Positions 55,651 to 63,708 of a stretch of 64,000 nucleotides of DNA are shown here, piece after piece. The notes under the pieces are model-generated. The model made no database searches and had not been told where the DNA came from. It worked only from the letters and a program-made list of their open reading frames with translations. The first letter of the stretch is position 1, and each line of letters opens with the position of its first letter. Made by a program: the position numbers and the translations under genes. Source of the stretch: Nocardiopsis suaedae (GTDB lineage: Bacteria > Actinomycetota > Actinomycetes > Streptosporangiales > Streptosporangiaceae); NCBI RefSeq assembly GCF_027706745.1, contig NZ_JAQFWP010000015.1:54573-118572 (forward strand), written 5' to 3'.

Positions 55651-57375
55651 TCACCCCTCCTCGGACAGCGGGGCGGTCCACAGCAGGCGGGTGCCGCCGC
55701 CCGTCCCCGGCCCCACCGCGAACGCGCCGCCCAGGGCCTGCGCGCGGTCCTTCAGGTTGCGCAGGCCGCCCCGGCGCCCGCCCTCGGGGACGCCGCAGCC
55801 GTCGTCGCCCACGTCCACCTCCACCGCGTCCTCGTCCACCCGCACCCGGATGTCGGCCCGCGAGGCGCCCGCGTGGCGGGCGATGTTCGACAGCGCCTCC
55901 TGCAGCACCGCCAGCACGTGCTCGGCCACGCCGTCGGGCACACGGCTGTCGATCGGCCCCTCCAGGCGCAGACCCGGCGTGAACCCCAGCGACTCCCCGG
56001 CCGCGTTGGCGATCTCCAGGATCTGGGTGCGCAGCCACCTCCGGTCCTCACCGCCCGCGTGCTGCAGGGCGAAGATCGTCGAACGGATCTGGCGGATGGT
56101 GTCGTCCAGGTCGTCCACCGCCCGCTGCACCCGCTGGGCCTGCGCCGGGTCGTTGGTCCGCCGCACCGTGCTCATCAGCGACATCGCCACGGCGAACAGC
56201 CGCTGGATGATCACGTCGTGCAGGTCCTTGGCGATCCGGTCGCGGTCCTCCAGCACGCTCAGCCGCTCGGCGTCCACCCGCGCCTCGGCCAGCTCCAAGG
56301 CCACCGCCGCGTGCCCCGCGAACGCCGACAGCAGGTGCCCGGTGGTGGAGGCGTAGGCCTCCTCCCCGTCCGCCCGCGCCAGCACCAGCAGGCCCCGCGC
56401 GGCGTCCTTGCCGCCCAGCGGCGCCAGCAGCACCGGCCCCAGCTCCAGGCCCTCCAGGAACGGCAGCGTGCACCCGCCCTCCGCCGCACCGGGCAGGGAC
56501 ACCGGGCCGCCCTCCCGGTAGGCGCGGCCGGCGGGGCTGTCGTCGAGCTCCACCGCCCGCCCCCGCACCCGCTCGGCGCCCTCGCCGTCGGCGGTGTCCA
56601 CCACCAGGCCGTCGCCGTCCGGGTGCGGGATGGCCAGCGCCGCCAGCACCGACCCGGACATGCGGCGGGCGCGGCGGGCGATCAGCGCCAGCACGTCGTC
56701 GGCCTCGGTGCCGGTCAGCAGCCGGGTGGTCACCTCGTCGGAGGCGTCCAGCAGCAGCTCGCGCCGCCGGGTCTCCTCGTACAGGCGGGCGTTCTCGATG
56801 GCCACCCCGGCCGCGGTGGACAGCGCCACCACGATCGCCTCGTCGTCCTCGTCGAACTCCCCGCCGCCGGCCTTCTCGGTCAGGTACAGGTTCCCGAAGA
56901 CCGCGTCGCGCACCCGGATCGGCACCCCGAGGAACCCCCGCATCGGCGGGTGCCCCTTGGGGAACCCGAGCGACTCCGGGTGGTCCTCGATCCGCCGCAG
57001 CCGCAGCGGCCGCGGGTCCTTGATGAGCAGTCCGAGGATGCCCCGCCCGCGCGGCCAGTGCTCGATCCGCGCGATCTCCTCCTCGCCCAGGCCCAGCGGC
57101 AGGAACCGGGTCAGCCCGCCGTCGGGGCCGATCACCCCCAGCGCCCCGTAGCGCGCGTCGACCAGGTCCATGGCGGCCTGCACCAGGCGGCGCAGCACCG
57201 CCTCCAGGTCCAGCCCGGAGCCGATGGTCACCACCGCGTCGAGCAGGGAGTGCACGCGGTCCCGGGTGAGCAGCGCGGTGTCGATGCGCGACTGCAGCTC
57301 CGAGAGCAGGTCGTCCAGGTGCAGGCGGGGGAGCAGGACGCGGGCGCGCTCGGGACCGGGGAGCTCTTCGCCCAT
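55651..57375 (-). CDS. DevS/DosT-like heme-sensor histidine kinase
   Basis: A 574-aa cytosolic kinase with two GAF domains (about 45-195 and 210-360), a HisKA_3 dimerisation helix with H386 (DRIAKDLHDVIIQRLF) and an HATPase domain (LQEALSNIARHAGA, DVGDDGCGVPE, GGLRNLKDRAQALGG). In mycobacterial DevS/DosS the first GAF holds heme through H149, with Y171 at the distal side. Here H142 (GHPPM) and Y164 (GNLYLTEK) are found with the same 22-residue spacing, so O2, CO or NO sensing is likely. The partner is probably the DevR-like regulator at 61998. No membrane segments. Downstream of the Acg and Usp genes on the same strand. Confidence 0.9.
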   Translation of the reverse strand: MGEELPGPERARVLLPRLHLDDLLSELQSRIDTALLTRDRVHSLLDAVVTIGSGLDLEAVLRRLVQAAMDLVDARYGALGVIGPDGGLTRFLPLGLGEEEIARIEHWPRGRGILGLLIKDPRPLRLRRIEDHPESLGFPKGHPPMRGFLGVPIRVRDAVFGNLYLTEKAGGGEFDEDDEAIVVALSTAAGVAIENARLYEETRRRELLLDASDEVTTRLLTGTEADDVLALIARRARRMSGSVLAALAIPHPDGDGLVVDTADGEGAERVRGRAVELDDSPAGRAYREGGPVSLPGAAEGGCTLPFLEGLELGPVLLAPLGGKDAARGLLVLARADGEEAYASTTGHLLSAFAGHAAVALELAEARVDAERLSVLEDRDRIAKDLHDVIIQRLFAVAMSLMSTVRRTNDPAQAQRVQRAVDDLDDTIRQIRSTIFALQHAGGEDRRWLRTQILEIANAAGESLGFTPGLRLEGPIDSRVPDGVAEHVLAVLQEALSNIARHAGASRADIRVRVDEDAVEVDVGDDGCGVPEGGRRGGLRNLKDRAQALGGAFAVGPGTGGGTRLLWTAPLSEEG

Positions 57376-57469
57376 GGGCTCACCTTCCGATGCTCCGGGG
57401 ACGGGACGGCGGTGCGCGAGCGCCGATTCTACTCCGGGCGCCCCGGTGCGTAGGTGGGCCCGTGGACGG

Positions 57470-58468
57470 TCACCCGCCTTCCTGCACGGACGCGAACAGG
57501 CGGTGGGGCCGCGCCTCCCGGCGGCGGCCCAGCCGCAGGACCATCTGCGGGTACGCCCCGTCGCACATGCGCGCCCCGATGAACGCGCGCAGGTGCGGCT
57601 CCTCCAGCGGCTGGGTGTGGAAGGCCGAGGACACCCCGCCCGCGGTGGCCGTCAGCAGCACCCGCTGCAGGGCGCGCCCGGCGGCCAGGCGGTCGGCCCG
57701 CCCGTCGCCGACGGTGGTCAGCAGCGCGGCGGTCCCGGCGACGTCGCCGTGCGGGTCGAGCAGGCCGCGTACCCGCCCGCGCCCGTAGTCGCGGTCGGGG
57801 AAGAGCGCGTCGGCGACCCGGCCGGGGGGCGGGAAGTCCTCCGCGTGCACCCCGTCGGGGTCGGCCGCGTCCGGGGCGCGCACCCAGCGCGCGAGCTCGT
57901 CCCCGGTGTCACGTTCGCAGCGGTGCAGGAACTCGGCGGCGGTGACCAGCCCCGCCAGGGAGCGCGTCAAACGCTCGTCGCCCAGCGGCCTGAGCACGGC
58001 CCCCTCGGCGGCGGCCGCCGCGACCAGCGCGCGCACCGTGCGCACATCGTCCACGTCCGCCGGGAACGGGCCCCGGTGGGTGCGGCGGAGCCCGACCGAC
58101 TCGTACAGCATCCGGTCCTCGGCGGTGGGCTCGACGGTTCCGGCCGCCCGGACCTCGGCCAGCAGGCCGGGGCGGTCGGGATCGGGCAGCTCCCGCACGG
58201 AGGGCCGCACCCCGTGGGCGCGCAGCGCGGCCACGGCGGTGAACAGGGCCGCTCCACAGCTCACGACCTGCTGGCGGGCGTCGGGGTCGGAGACGGCCAG
58301 GCGGCGGTCCGGGTCGGTCCCGAGGGTGATGCGGCCGTCCACGCGGCGCACGGTCCACGGCCGGGTCCCGTACACCGACGGGGCCTGGTCGGCCGCGCGC
58401 ACCGCCGCGTCGAGGGCGGAGGCCTCCGACGGCGGGTTCGGCCGTGTCGAGGGGGCCTGGGGAGTCAT
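57470..58468 (-). CDS. Acg-type FMN-binding nitroreductase-like protein
   Basis: A 332-aa protein of the Acg family, a nitroreductase fold thought to sequester FMN. Seen: RAADQAPSVYGTRPWTV at the N-terminus, DARQQVVSCGAALFTAVAAL, SVGLRRTHRGPF, and GRALQRVLLTATAGGVSSAF near the end. In Mycobacterium tuberculosis, Acg and its relatives belong to the DosR dormancy regulon. Its ATG overlaps the upstream usp stop by four bases, and devS follows 94 bp downstream. Confidence 0.9.
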   Translation of the reverse strand: MTPQAPSTRPNPPSEASALDAAVRAADQAPSVYGTRPWTVRRVDGRITLGTDPDRRLAVSDPDARQQVVSCGAALFTAVAALRAHGVRPSVRELPDPDRPGLLAEVRAAGTVEPTAEDRMLYESVGLRRTHRGPFPADVDDVRTVRALVAAAAAEGAVLRPLGDERLTRSLAGLVTAAEFLHRCERDTGDELARWVRAPDAADPDGVHAEDFPPPGRVADALFPDRDYGRGRVRGLLDPHGDVAGTAALLTTVGDGRADRLAAGRALQRVLLTATAGGVSSAFHTQPLEEPHLRAFIGARMCDGAYPQMVLRLGRRREARPHRLFASVQEGG

Positions 58469-58998
58469 CTCGCACCTCCGCCCGCGGAGCCGACCGGCTC
58501 GGCCGTCCGCCGCGCCGGGGCGTCGTCAAAGGCGCCGTCCTGAGCCCACGGCGCCCGCTCCAGGCCGACGAAGACGACCGGGCACGGGGCGATGCGCAGG
58601 CAGGCCGACGCGGTGGGCCCGAGCGGGGGAGCGCCGGGGCCGCTGGGGCCGCGCGTGCCCAGGACCAGGAGCTGGGCCCCTTCGGCGGCGCGCGCGAGGC
58701 CGCGCGCGGCCAGGTCGTCGCGGCGGACGGCGTGGTGCACCCGGGGCCAGGTGCGCCGGGCCCGCTCCACGACGTGCTCCAGCTCGCGCTCGGCCGGACC
58801 GGTGCGGGGGAGCGCGTGCGCGCCGGCGTACGGCGCGTGCGGGGCGTTCCCGTTGTCCAGTACCCGGACCGCCCAGAGGTCGCAGTCGCGCAGGCGGGCT
58901 TCGCGGACGGCCCATTCCAGCGCGAACGCCGCAGGGCGCGTGCCGTCATAGCCGACCACGATGTGCGGGGCCGTCCCTGCCGGGATTCGTGCGTCCAT
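58465..58998 (-). CDS. Universal stress protein (UspA family)
   Basis: A 177-aa Usp domain: HIVVGYDGTRPAAFALEWAVREA at the start and LLVLGTRG near the ATP loop, followed by ACLRIAPCPVVFV. The nucleotide loop is only partly canonical. In mycobacteria several Usp genes are DevR targets, including the one heading the devR-devS operon. Its end overlaps the acg-like gene. A DevR-box-like sequence lies about 100 bp upstream. Confidence 0.9.
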   Translation of the reverse strand: MDARIPAGTAPHIVVGYDGTRPAAFALEWAVREARLRDCDLWAVRVLDNGNAPHAPYAGAHALPRTGPAERELEHVVERARRTWPRVHHAVRRDDLAARGLARAAEGAQLLVLGTRGPSGPGAPPLGPTASACLRIAPCPVVFVGLERAPWAQDGAFDDAPARRTAEPVGSAGGGAR

Positions 58999-59098
58999 GT
59001 CCGCCGTCCCTCTCGTTCGGAGAGCGGGTGCCTCCGTTCACCTTCCATCCCACCCGTCCGCGGCGGGCGGCCGACAGGGTCTCGGGGTGGTGCGGGGT

Positions 59099-59112
59099 GG
59101 GCCGTAGGTCCC
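59099..59112 (-). promoter_or_regulatory. Candidate DevR/DosR box upstream of usp
   Basis: On the minus strand it reads GGGACCTACGGCCC, with the GGGNC-N4-GNCCC pattern of DosR boxes. It lies about 100 bp upstream of the usp start, in front of the usp-acg-devS genes. Confidence 0.5.
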
Positions 59113-59915
59113 TACCCCGGGCGGCCGGGGGTGGTGAGTTCGCCGGGGTCGGCCACCACCGCGTCCGCCCCCGACCAGCCGGTGAGGCGGTCGCTCGACG
59201 GTGTCCCGTTCCCGGCGGAGTCCCGGTCGACGGCCACGACCAGCCTGAACCCGAGCCGGTGCGCGGCACGCACCGCCGGGGTCGACGAGAGCAGCGCCGC
59301 GCTGGACCGGGGCGCGACCCCGAGCCGCGCCGCGGTCTCGGCGAGCACCGCCGCGTACCGCTCCTCAGCGGTGACCAGGCCTTCGGCCGCCCAGCCGTCG
59401 ACCACGGCGTCGAACAGGCCCGCCATGCCCGCCGCCTGCACCGTCGCCGCGGCCCCGCGGTTGCAGGAGACGGCAGCGGTGGCGACCCCCTGCGCCCTGA
59501 GCGCGGCCAGCAGCGCCGCCGTGGGGGCCCACGCCGCCGTGCCCACCGTGCGCAGGGAGTCCAGGTAGTACCGGTCCTTGCGGTCCCACAGCCGGGCGAC
59601 GGTCTCGTCCCCATTGCCCTCGTCCCCTTCGCCCACGGGTGACAGCGCCCAGGCGGCGAGGCCGCCGTCGCGGGAGGCGGCGAACGCGCGGGCGGCCTCC
59701 GGCGGCGACTTGCCGTACATCAGCCGGTAGTCGTGGCGCAGGTCGAACGGGCGGAAGCGGCCACCGCGCCCGCGTGCGCGCTCGCGGAGCAGTTCGTCGA
59801 AGGTGCGCTTCCACGCGGCGGCGTGCAGTGGTCCGGTGTCCGCGACGACACCGTCCACCTCGACCACCATGGCCGAGACGCCTTCCAGCGTGACCAGCGC
59901 GCTGCCCCTCGCCAT
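59112..59915 (-). CDS. HAD-superfamily protein, nucleophile Asp replaced by Glu
   Basis: A 267-aa protein of the beta-phosphoglucomutase-like HAD group. Motif I reads VVEVDGVVADTG: the usual first Asp (D-x-D) is E19, while the second, D21, remains. The cap has FDELLRERA and YGKSPPEAARAFAASR. Motif II is AAVSCNRGAA. The later acidic motif is in ALLSSTPAVRAAHRLGFRLVVAVDR. Because the first Asp normally forms the phospho-enzyme, activity is doubtful or altered. HAD genes occur in mycobacterial Dos regulons next to trehalose or glycan functions. The ATG at 59915 trims a GC-driven extension. Confidence 0.82.
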   Translation of the reverse strand: MARGSALVTLEGVSAMVVEVDGVVADTGPLHAAAWKRTFDELLRERARGRGGRFRPFDLRHDYRLMYGKSPPEAARAFAASRDGGLAAWALSPVGEGDEGNGDETVARLWDRKDRYYLDSLRTVGTAAWAPTAALLAALRAQGVATAAVSCNRGAAATVQAAGMAGLFDAVVDGWAAEGLVTAEERYAAVLAETAARLGVAPRSSAALLSSTPAVRAAHRLGFRLVVAVDRDSAGNGTPSSDRLTGWSGADAVVADPGELTTPGRPG

Positions 59916-60320
59916 CGTCGCGGCCTCACTTTCCGTCCCCGCCGGGCGCCCCCGGAAGGGGCGCTCGCGCGGGGACGGAACCATCCCACCCTGTGCACGG
60001 GGAGCCCGACAGGGGCCTTGGTCGGGTCCGGCACGGCCAAAGGACGGATAAGCGGAGTGACCGGGCCACCGGTCCCGAAGGGCGGCAGGCGAACGGCCTG
60101 AGCGCCGGGGCCTTTCGTTCCTGGGCGGCGCGAGGGGTCTGGGGCAGCCTGGAGGGTGCGGTCTTCGGGGCGATGATCCGTGACGGCGGGGTACCCCGGA
60201 ACCGCAGGCCCGCGGTCCGCGGCCGACGCCGCCCGGATACGACGGAGCGGACGCGGAGCCGGACGCCGGGCGGTGCGCGGGCGCCGCCCGGCGTCTCTTC
60301 ATGGGGCGCCCGAGCGGTGG
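59916..60320. other. 405-bp gap with two candidate DevR boxes
   Basis: No supported gene. Two sites resemble DosR boxes: GGGCCACCGGTCCC at 60063-60076 and the weaker GGGCCTTTCGTTCC at 60108-60121. They lie about 150-200 bp upstream of the HAD gene and would fit DevR control of it. The rest of the gap is GC-rich and without structure that I can support. Confidence 0.5.
60063..60076. promoter_or_regulatory. Candidate DevR/DosR box upstream of the HAD gene
   Basis: GGGCCACCGGTCCC matches GGGNC-N4-GNCCC exactly; reverse complement GGGACCGGTGGCCC. It is about 150 bp upstream of the HAD start. Confidence 0.45.
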
Positions 60321-60947
60321 TCAGACGAAGTCGGACACGCGGGCGTAGTCGGCGTGCGGCGCCCGCCCCTGCGCCGCGTACTCCAGCAGGAGCAGCCCGT
60401 TCGGCGTCGCCTCGTGCGCGACCAGCCGGAGGCCGGAGGAGTCCCCCGGACCGGACAGCAGCCGTCGGCCCGAACGGAGCACGGTCGGCGCGACCACCGG
60501 CGGGAGCGTGTCGACCAGGCCCGCGGCCAGCAGCGCGTCGCCCAGGCGCGCGCTCCCGTGGATCTGCAGCTCGCGGCCGGGCCGCTCCTTGAGCCCGGCG
60601 ACCGCCCGCACCGGGTCGCCCCTGAGCACGGTCGTCGGGTTCCATCCCCCCTCGGTGAGGGTGGAGGAGACGACGAACTTCGGCAGCGTGTTCATCCGCT
60701 CGGCGAACGGGTCGTCCGGGTCGGTGATCGCGGGCCGGTCGCGGGCGAACGCCTCATAGGTGCGCCGGCCGAACAGCAGCCCGTCGGCGAGGCCGAGCCA
60801 CTCGGACGCGCGGCGGACGAAGACCCCGTCGATGTGCGGGACGAACCAGCCGCCCCCGGTGAAGCCGCCGCTGGTGTCCTCGTCCGAGGCCCCGGGGCCC
60901 TGGCTGACCCCGTCGAGCGTGGTGAACTGGGTGAGCGCGAGCCTCAT
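60321..60947 (-). CDS. Dihydrofolate-reductase-like (RibD C-terminal) protein
   Basis: A 208-aa protein of the DHFR/RibD-C superfamily. Seen: LTQFTTLDGVSQGPG at the N-terminus, ADGLLFGRRTYEAFA, KFVVSSTL, the nucleotide-binding LQIHGSARLGDALLAAGLVD, and the closing strands. The true substrate is unknown; these small stand-alone members usually occur with ArsR and SRPBCC genes, as here. Its ATG overlaps the end of the broken SRPBCC gene by four bases. Confidence 0.88.
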   Translation of the reverse strand: MRLALTQFTTLDGVSQGPGASDEDTSGGFTGGGWFVPHIDGVFVRRASEWLGLADGLLFGRRTYEAFARDRPAITDPDDPFAERMNTLPKFVVSSTLTEGGWNPTTVLRGDPVRAVAGLKERPGRELQIHGSARLGDALLAAGLVDTLPPVVAPTVLRSGRRLLSGPGDSSGLRLVAHEATPNGLLLLEYAAQGRAPHADYARVSDFV

Positions 60948-61283
60948 CGCCGGGCCCGCCCTTCGGCGAAGGCGGCGAGCTGCGCGGCCACCGTCCCCAT
61001 CCTTCGGCGAAGCCGAGCTTCTCGTGGCGGGCGCGCGGCTCCGGGTCGCCGTGCCGGACGACGATCCGGTAGCCGGTGCCGTCGGGGTGGTCGGCCATCG
61101 TGACCTCGGCGGTCATCGCGACGGGGTCGGGGGCGGCCGGGCGCAGGCCGCCGTCGACGGCGATGAAGCACGCGTCCAGGTGCGGCACGAAGGCGGCGCC
61201 GCCGTCCTCGCTCATCCGCGTGACGAACCCGCCGCCGGGGCGCGGATCACCCGTTCCAGGGCGGGGTCGAGGCCGGGGTTCAT
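60944..61283 (-). pseudogene. SRPBCC (AHSA1-like) gene with internal deletion and frameshifts
   Basis: The ATG at 61283 overlaps the arsR stop and reads MNPGLDPALERVIRAP, the normal start of an AHSA1-type protein. It then runs into a stop within ten codons. The continuation is in another frame (PGGGFVTRMSEDGG, FVPHLDACFIAVDGG, TGYRIVVRHGDPEPRARHEKLGFAEGWG), and the last part (GTVAAQLAAFAEGRARR) in a third. Roughly 35-40 residues normally found between RAP and PGGGF are missing. So there is one out-of-frame deletion near 61240 and a one-base loss near 61004. The product cannot be functional unless the sequence is wrong. Confidence 0.8.
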
Positions 61284-61645
61284 GGTCGGTCGCCCTCTCG
61301 GTCGGTCCTGTCGGCCCGTTCGTCCCGGCCGTTGGCGAACCGCTCCAGGCGGTCGGTGCGCTCCGACCAGATCCGGCGCTCCTCGGCGAGCCAGTCGGCG
61401 ACGAGGCCGAACCGCTCGCGGGCGAGCACGCAGGTGCGTACGCGGCCGGTCTTGACCGTGCGGATGAGCCCGTTCGCCTCCAGCGTCCGCACATGCTTCA
61501 TGAACGAGGGGAGGGGTATGGGGAAGGCCTCGGCGAGGTCGCCGACGCTGGCGGGGCCGTGCCCGAGCCGCCGCACGACCGCGCGGCGCGTCGGGTCGGC
61601 GAGGGCCGTGAACACGCCGTCCAGGTCCGCCGAACAGTTTGCCAT
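61280..61645 (-). CDS. ArsR-family regulator
   Basis: A 121-aa winged-helix regulator: LDGVFTALADPTRRAVVRRL, the recognition-helix segment PIPLPSFMKHVRTLEANGLI, and KTGRVRTCVLARERFGLVADWL. It lacks the metal-binding ELCVCDL motif, so it is of the non-metal ArsR group that typically heads ArsR-SRPBCC pairs. Its stop overlaps the start of the SRPBCC pseudogene. ATG 61645 is chosen; the frame is open further upstream but without content. Confidence 0.88.
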   Translation of the reverse strand: MANCSADLDGVFTALADPTRRAVVRRLGHGPASVGDLAEAFPIPLPSFMKHVRTLEANGLIRTVKTGRVRTCVLARERFGLVADWLAEERRIWSERTDRLERFANGRDERADRTDREGDRP

Positions 61646-61997
61646 GAGGCTACGTGTCGGTGCGTGCGGCGCCCGGCACAAGGGGGCGCGCGGGGCGGCC
61701 GTCACGTCGCGTTCGAGCGGTGAGAGCAGGGCGCGTCGCGGCGGGTCCTTCGCCGGGCGCCGACCGGCGGACCGGCCGGTACGCGCCCGTCCTTCGCGCA
61801 CCGGCCGGTGCGTTCGGCCGCGGCGCCCGCGGCCGCTTCGGAAACGGTCGTGCCATGGGGGCCTTGCCGTATCTCCCGACGCTAACCGGGACACCTCTGC
61901 GCTCCGAGGGCCGGACGCCCCCGGGCGGGCGGCGGACCGGCGCGGCCGCGGGCGACCAAGGCCGCTTGACACCGCCGGGCGGGTCCGGGAGCCGCGG
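61646..61997. other. Gap between devR-like and arsR genes
   Basis: 352 bp without a supported gene. It must hold the promoter of the minus-strand arsR unit at its left end and the end of the devR-like gene at its right. I see no convincing promoter, operator or terminator hairpin; open frames here are Arg-rich GC shadows. Confidence 0.4.
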
Positions 61998-62684
61998 CTA
62001 CCGCCGGTCGTCCTCCCGCCGCGCCGCCTCGCTCTTCAGCCGCGCGGCGAGCGCCGCCGCCTGGGTGCGCCGCCGCATGTCCAGCTTGGACAGGACGCTG
62101 GACACGTAGTTCTTCACCGTCTTCTCCGACAGGTACACCCGCTCGCCGATCTGCCGGTTGGTCAGCCCCTCACCGATCAGCTCGAAGATCCGGCGCTCCT
62201 GCTCGGACAGCTCGTCCACCGGGTTGCGGCCCGCGTCGGCCTCCCGCATCCGGCGCATCATCCGCGCCGTGCTGCGCGGGTCGAGCAGCGACCCGCCGGC
62301 CGCGACCGTGCGCACCGCGCCCACCAGGTCCGAACCGTGGATCTGCTTGAGCACGTACCCCGCGGCCCCGGCCATGACCGAGTCGTACAGGGCGTCGTCG
62401 TCGGCGTAGGAGGTGAGCATCAGGCAGGCCAGGCCGGGCAGGCGCGAGCGCATCTCCCGGCACACGCCCACGCCGCTGCCGTCGGGCAGGCGGACGTCCA
62501 GCAGGGCGACGTCGGGGCGGGCGGCGGGGATGCGCGCCTCGGCCTCGGCGGCGGTGCCCGCCTCGCCGACGACGGAGATGTCCTGTTCCTCCTCCAGCAG
62601 CGCGGCGGCGCCCCGGCGGACCACGTCGTGGTCGTCCACCAGGAAGACGCGGATGGCGCGTTCGCCGCCGTCGGTCGTGGTCAT
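61998..62684 (-). CDS. DevR/NarL-type response regulator
   Basis: A 228-aa two-domain regulator. The receiver has the phosphorylatable D63 (ALLDVRLPDGSG), the switch Thr in LMLTSYADDDALYDSVMAGAAGYVLKQ, and the Lys in that last segment. The LuxR-type HTH is LSEQERRIFELIGEGLTNRQI ... LSEKTVKNYVSSVLSKLDMRRRTQAA. The ALYDSVMAGAAGYVLKQI wording and the linker GGSLLDPRSTA are very close to mycobacterial DevR. The second ATG (62684) is preferred over 62702 because it has GAAGGGG at a suitable distance. It is about 4.6 kb from its probable kinase, not adjacent as in mycobacteria. Confidence 0.92.
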   Translation of the reverse strand: MTTTDGGERAIRVFLVDDHDVVRRGAAALLEEEQDISVVGEAGTAAEAEARIPAARPDVALLDVRLPDGSGVGVCREMRSRLPGLACLMLTSYADDDALYDSVMAGAAGYVLKQIHGSDLVGAVRTVAAGGSLLDPRSTARMMRRMREADAGRNPVDELSEQERRIFELIGEGLTNRQIGERVYLSEKTVKNYVSSVLSKLDMRRRTQAAALAARLKSEAARREDDRR

Positions 62685-62794
62685 GGTGTCAGCCCCTTCC
62701 ATCGGCCGCCCTCCGCGTATTCAGGGGGGGAACCGACCATCGCACGGCCGCGCGGCCGAAACCAGCGCCCGGGGGGACACATCCGTCCACCGTC

Positions 62795-63367
62795 TCAGCG
62801 GGGTCCGCCGCCCGGTCCGCGGGCCCGGCGGCGGTGGGCGGCCACCCGGGTGCGGGTGCCGCAGCGCGCGGAGCAGTAGCGTCGCCGACCCCCGGTCCCG
62901 GGGTCGAGGAACAACCGGTCGCAGCCGGGGGCCGCGCACACGCCGCCGGGCACCCGCTGCTGGTCGGCCAGGAGCACGGCCAGCGCCATGGCGCCGGAGG
63001 ACAGGAGCCACTCGTCCACCGGTCCATCGTCGGAGGCGTCGAGGTGCAGGTGCCAGTGGGTGGCGCCCCGGTGGTCGGAGAGGCGCGGCGGGCGGACGCC
63101 GGTGAGCAGGGCGTTCACCCGCCGCGCGGCGGCGGCCGTGTGGGGCGCGGTCGCGGCGTCCCTGAGCTTGCGGGCGGCCGCGGCCATCGCCCGGACGTCG
63201 GCGGTCGTCAGGTCGAAGGGCCCGCTCTCCCCGTGCGCGCGGAGCACGTCCTCGACCCGCGCGGGCGGCGGCGGGTCGGGCAGCAGCACGTTGGCCAGGG
63301 CCGCGGTGCGCAGGGCGACCGCCCGCACCCACGGCCCGGCCAGCAGCCCGGTGACGGGGTAGGTCAC
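62795..63367 (-). CDS. CGNR zinc-finger protein
   Basis: A 190-aa protein with an N-terminal ABATE-type helical domain (about 1-125) and a C-terminal CGNR-type zinc finger: GVCAAPGCDRLFLDPGTGGRRRYCSARCGTRTRVAAHRRR. The name motif reads CGTR here; the four zinc cysteines are intact. Such proteins are probable stress-linked transcription regulators. Its start overlaps the end of the upstream VOC gene by four bases. Confidence 0.88.
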   Translation of the reverse strand: MTYPVTGLLAGPWVRAVALRTAALANVLLPDPPPPARVEDVLRAHGESGPFDLTTADVRAMAAAARKLRDAATAPHTAAAARRVNALLTGVRPPRLSDHRGATHWHLHLDASDDGPVDEWLLSSGAMALAVLLADQQRVPGGVCAAPGCDRLFLDPGTGGRRRYCSARCGTRTRVAAHRRRARGPGGGPR

Positions 63368-63708
63368 GCGCCACCGTCCCCCGCCTGCGCGCCGACCGCC
63401 TGCACATCCACCTTGCGCCCGTCGGGGTCGATGAGCACGTGCCGCCCCGGGGCCAGCGGGGGCACGGCCCGTCCGCCGTCGACCTCCAGGCCGAGCCGGG
63501 CGGGGCCGGTCGGTGCGGACAGGACCGGATACAGCTCGACGACGGTGCCGTCATCAAGGACGGCGGCATGGTGCTCGGGGCCGTCGCCGTGCTTCTCCTC
63601 GGCGAACGACAGTCCGAGGGCGCTGTAGAACGCCCGGCAGTCCTCCAAGCGTTCGGTGTACAGGACCAGCAGCGAGAGGCGGCCGTGCAGGGGAGTGGTG
63701 TCGGGCAA
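63364..63708 (-). CDS. VOC-family (glyoxalase-like) protein
   Basis: A 114-aa VOC domain: LSLLVLYTERLEDCRAFYSALGL, the middle HHAAVLDDGTVVELYPV and the end HVLIDPDGRKVDVQAVG. The metal ligands are partly retained (His in EHHAAV, Glu in VELYP). It is co-transcribed with the CGNR gene (ATGA overlap). Function unknown. The 292 bp to its right, at the end of the window, show no supported feature. Confidence 0.85.
   Translation of the reverse strand: MPDTTPLHGRLSLLVLYTERLEDCRAFYSALGLSFAEEKHGDGPEHHAAVLDDGTVVELYPVLSAPTGPARLGLEVDGGRAVPPLAPGRHVLIDPDGRKVDVQAVGAQAGDGGA

Noticed and set aside
57376..57469. DevR box directly upstream of the kinase gene
   Set aside because: GC-rich runs such as GGGCCCGTGGACGG do not keep the GGGNC-N4-GNCCC spacing.
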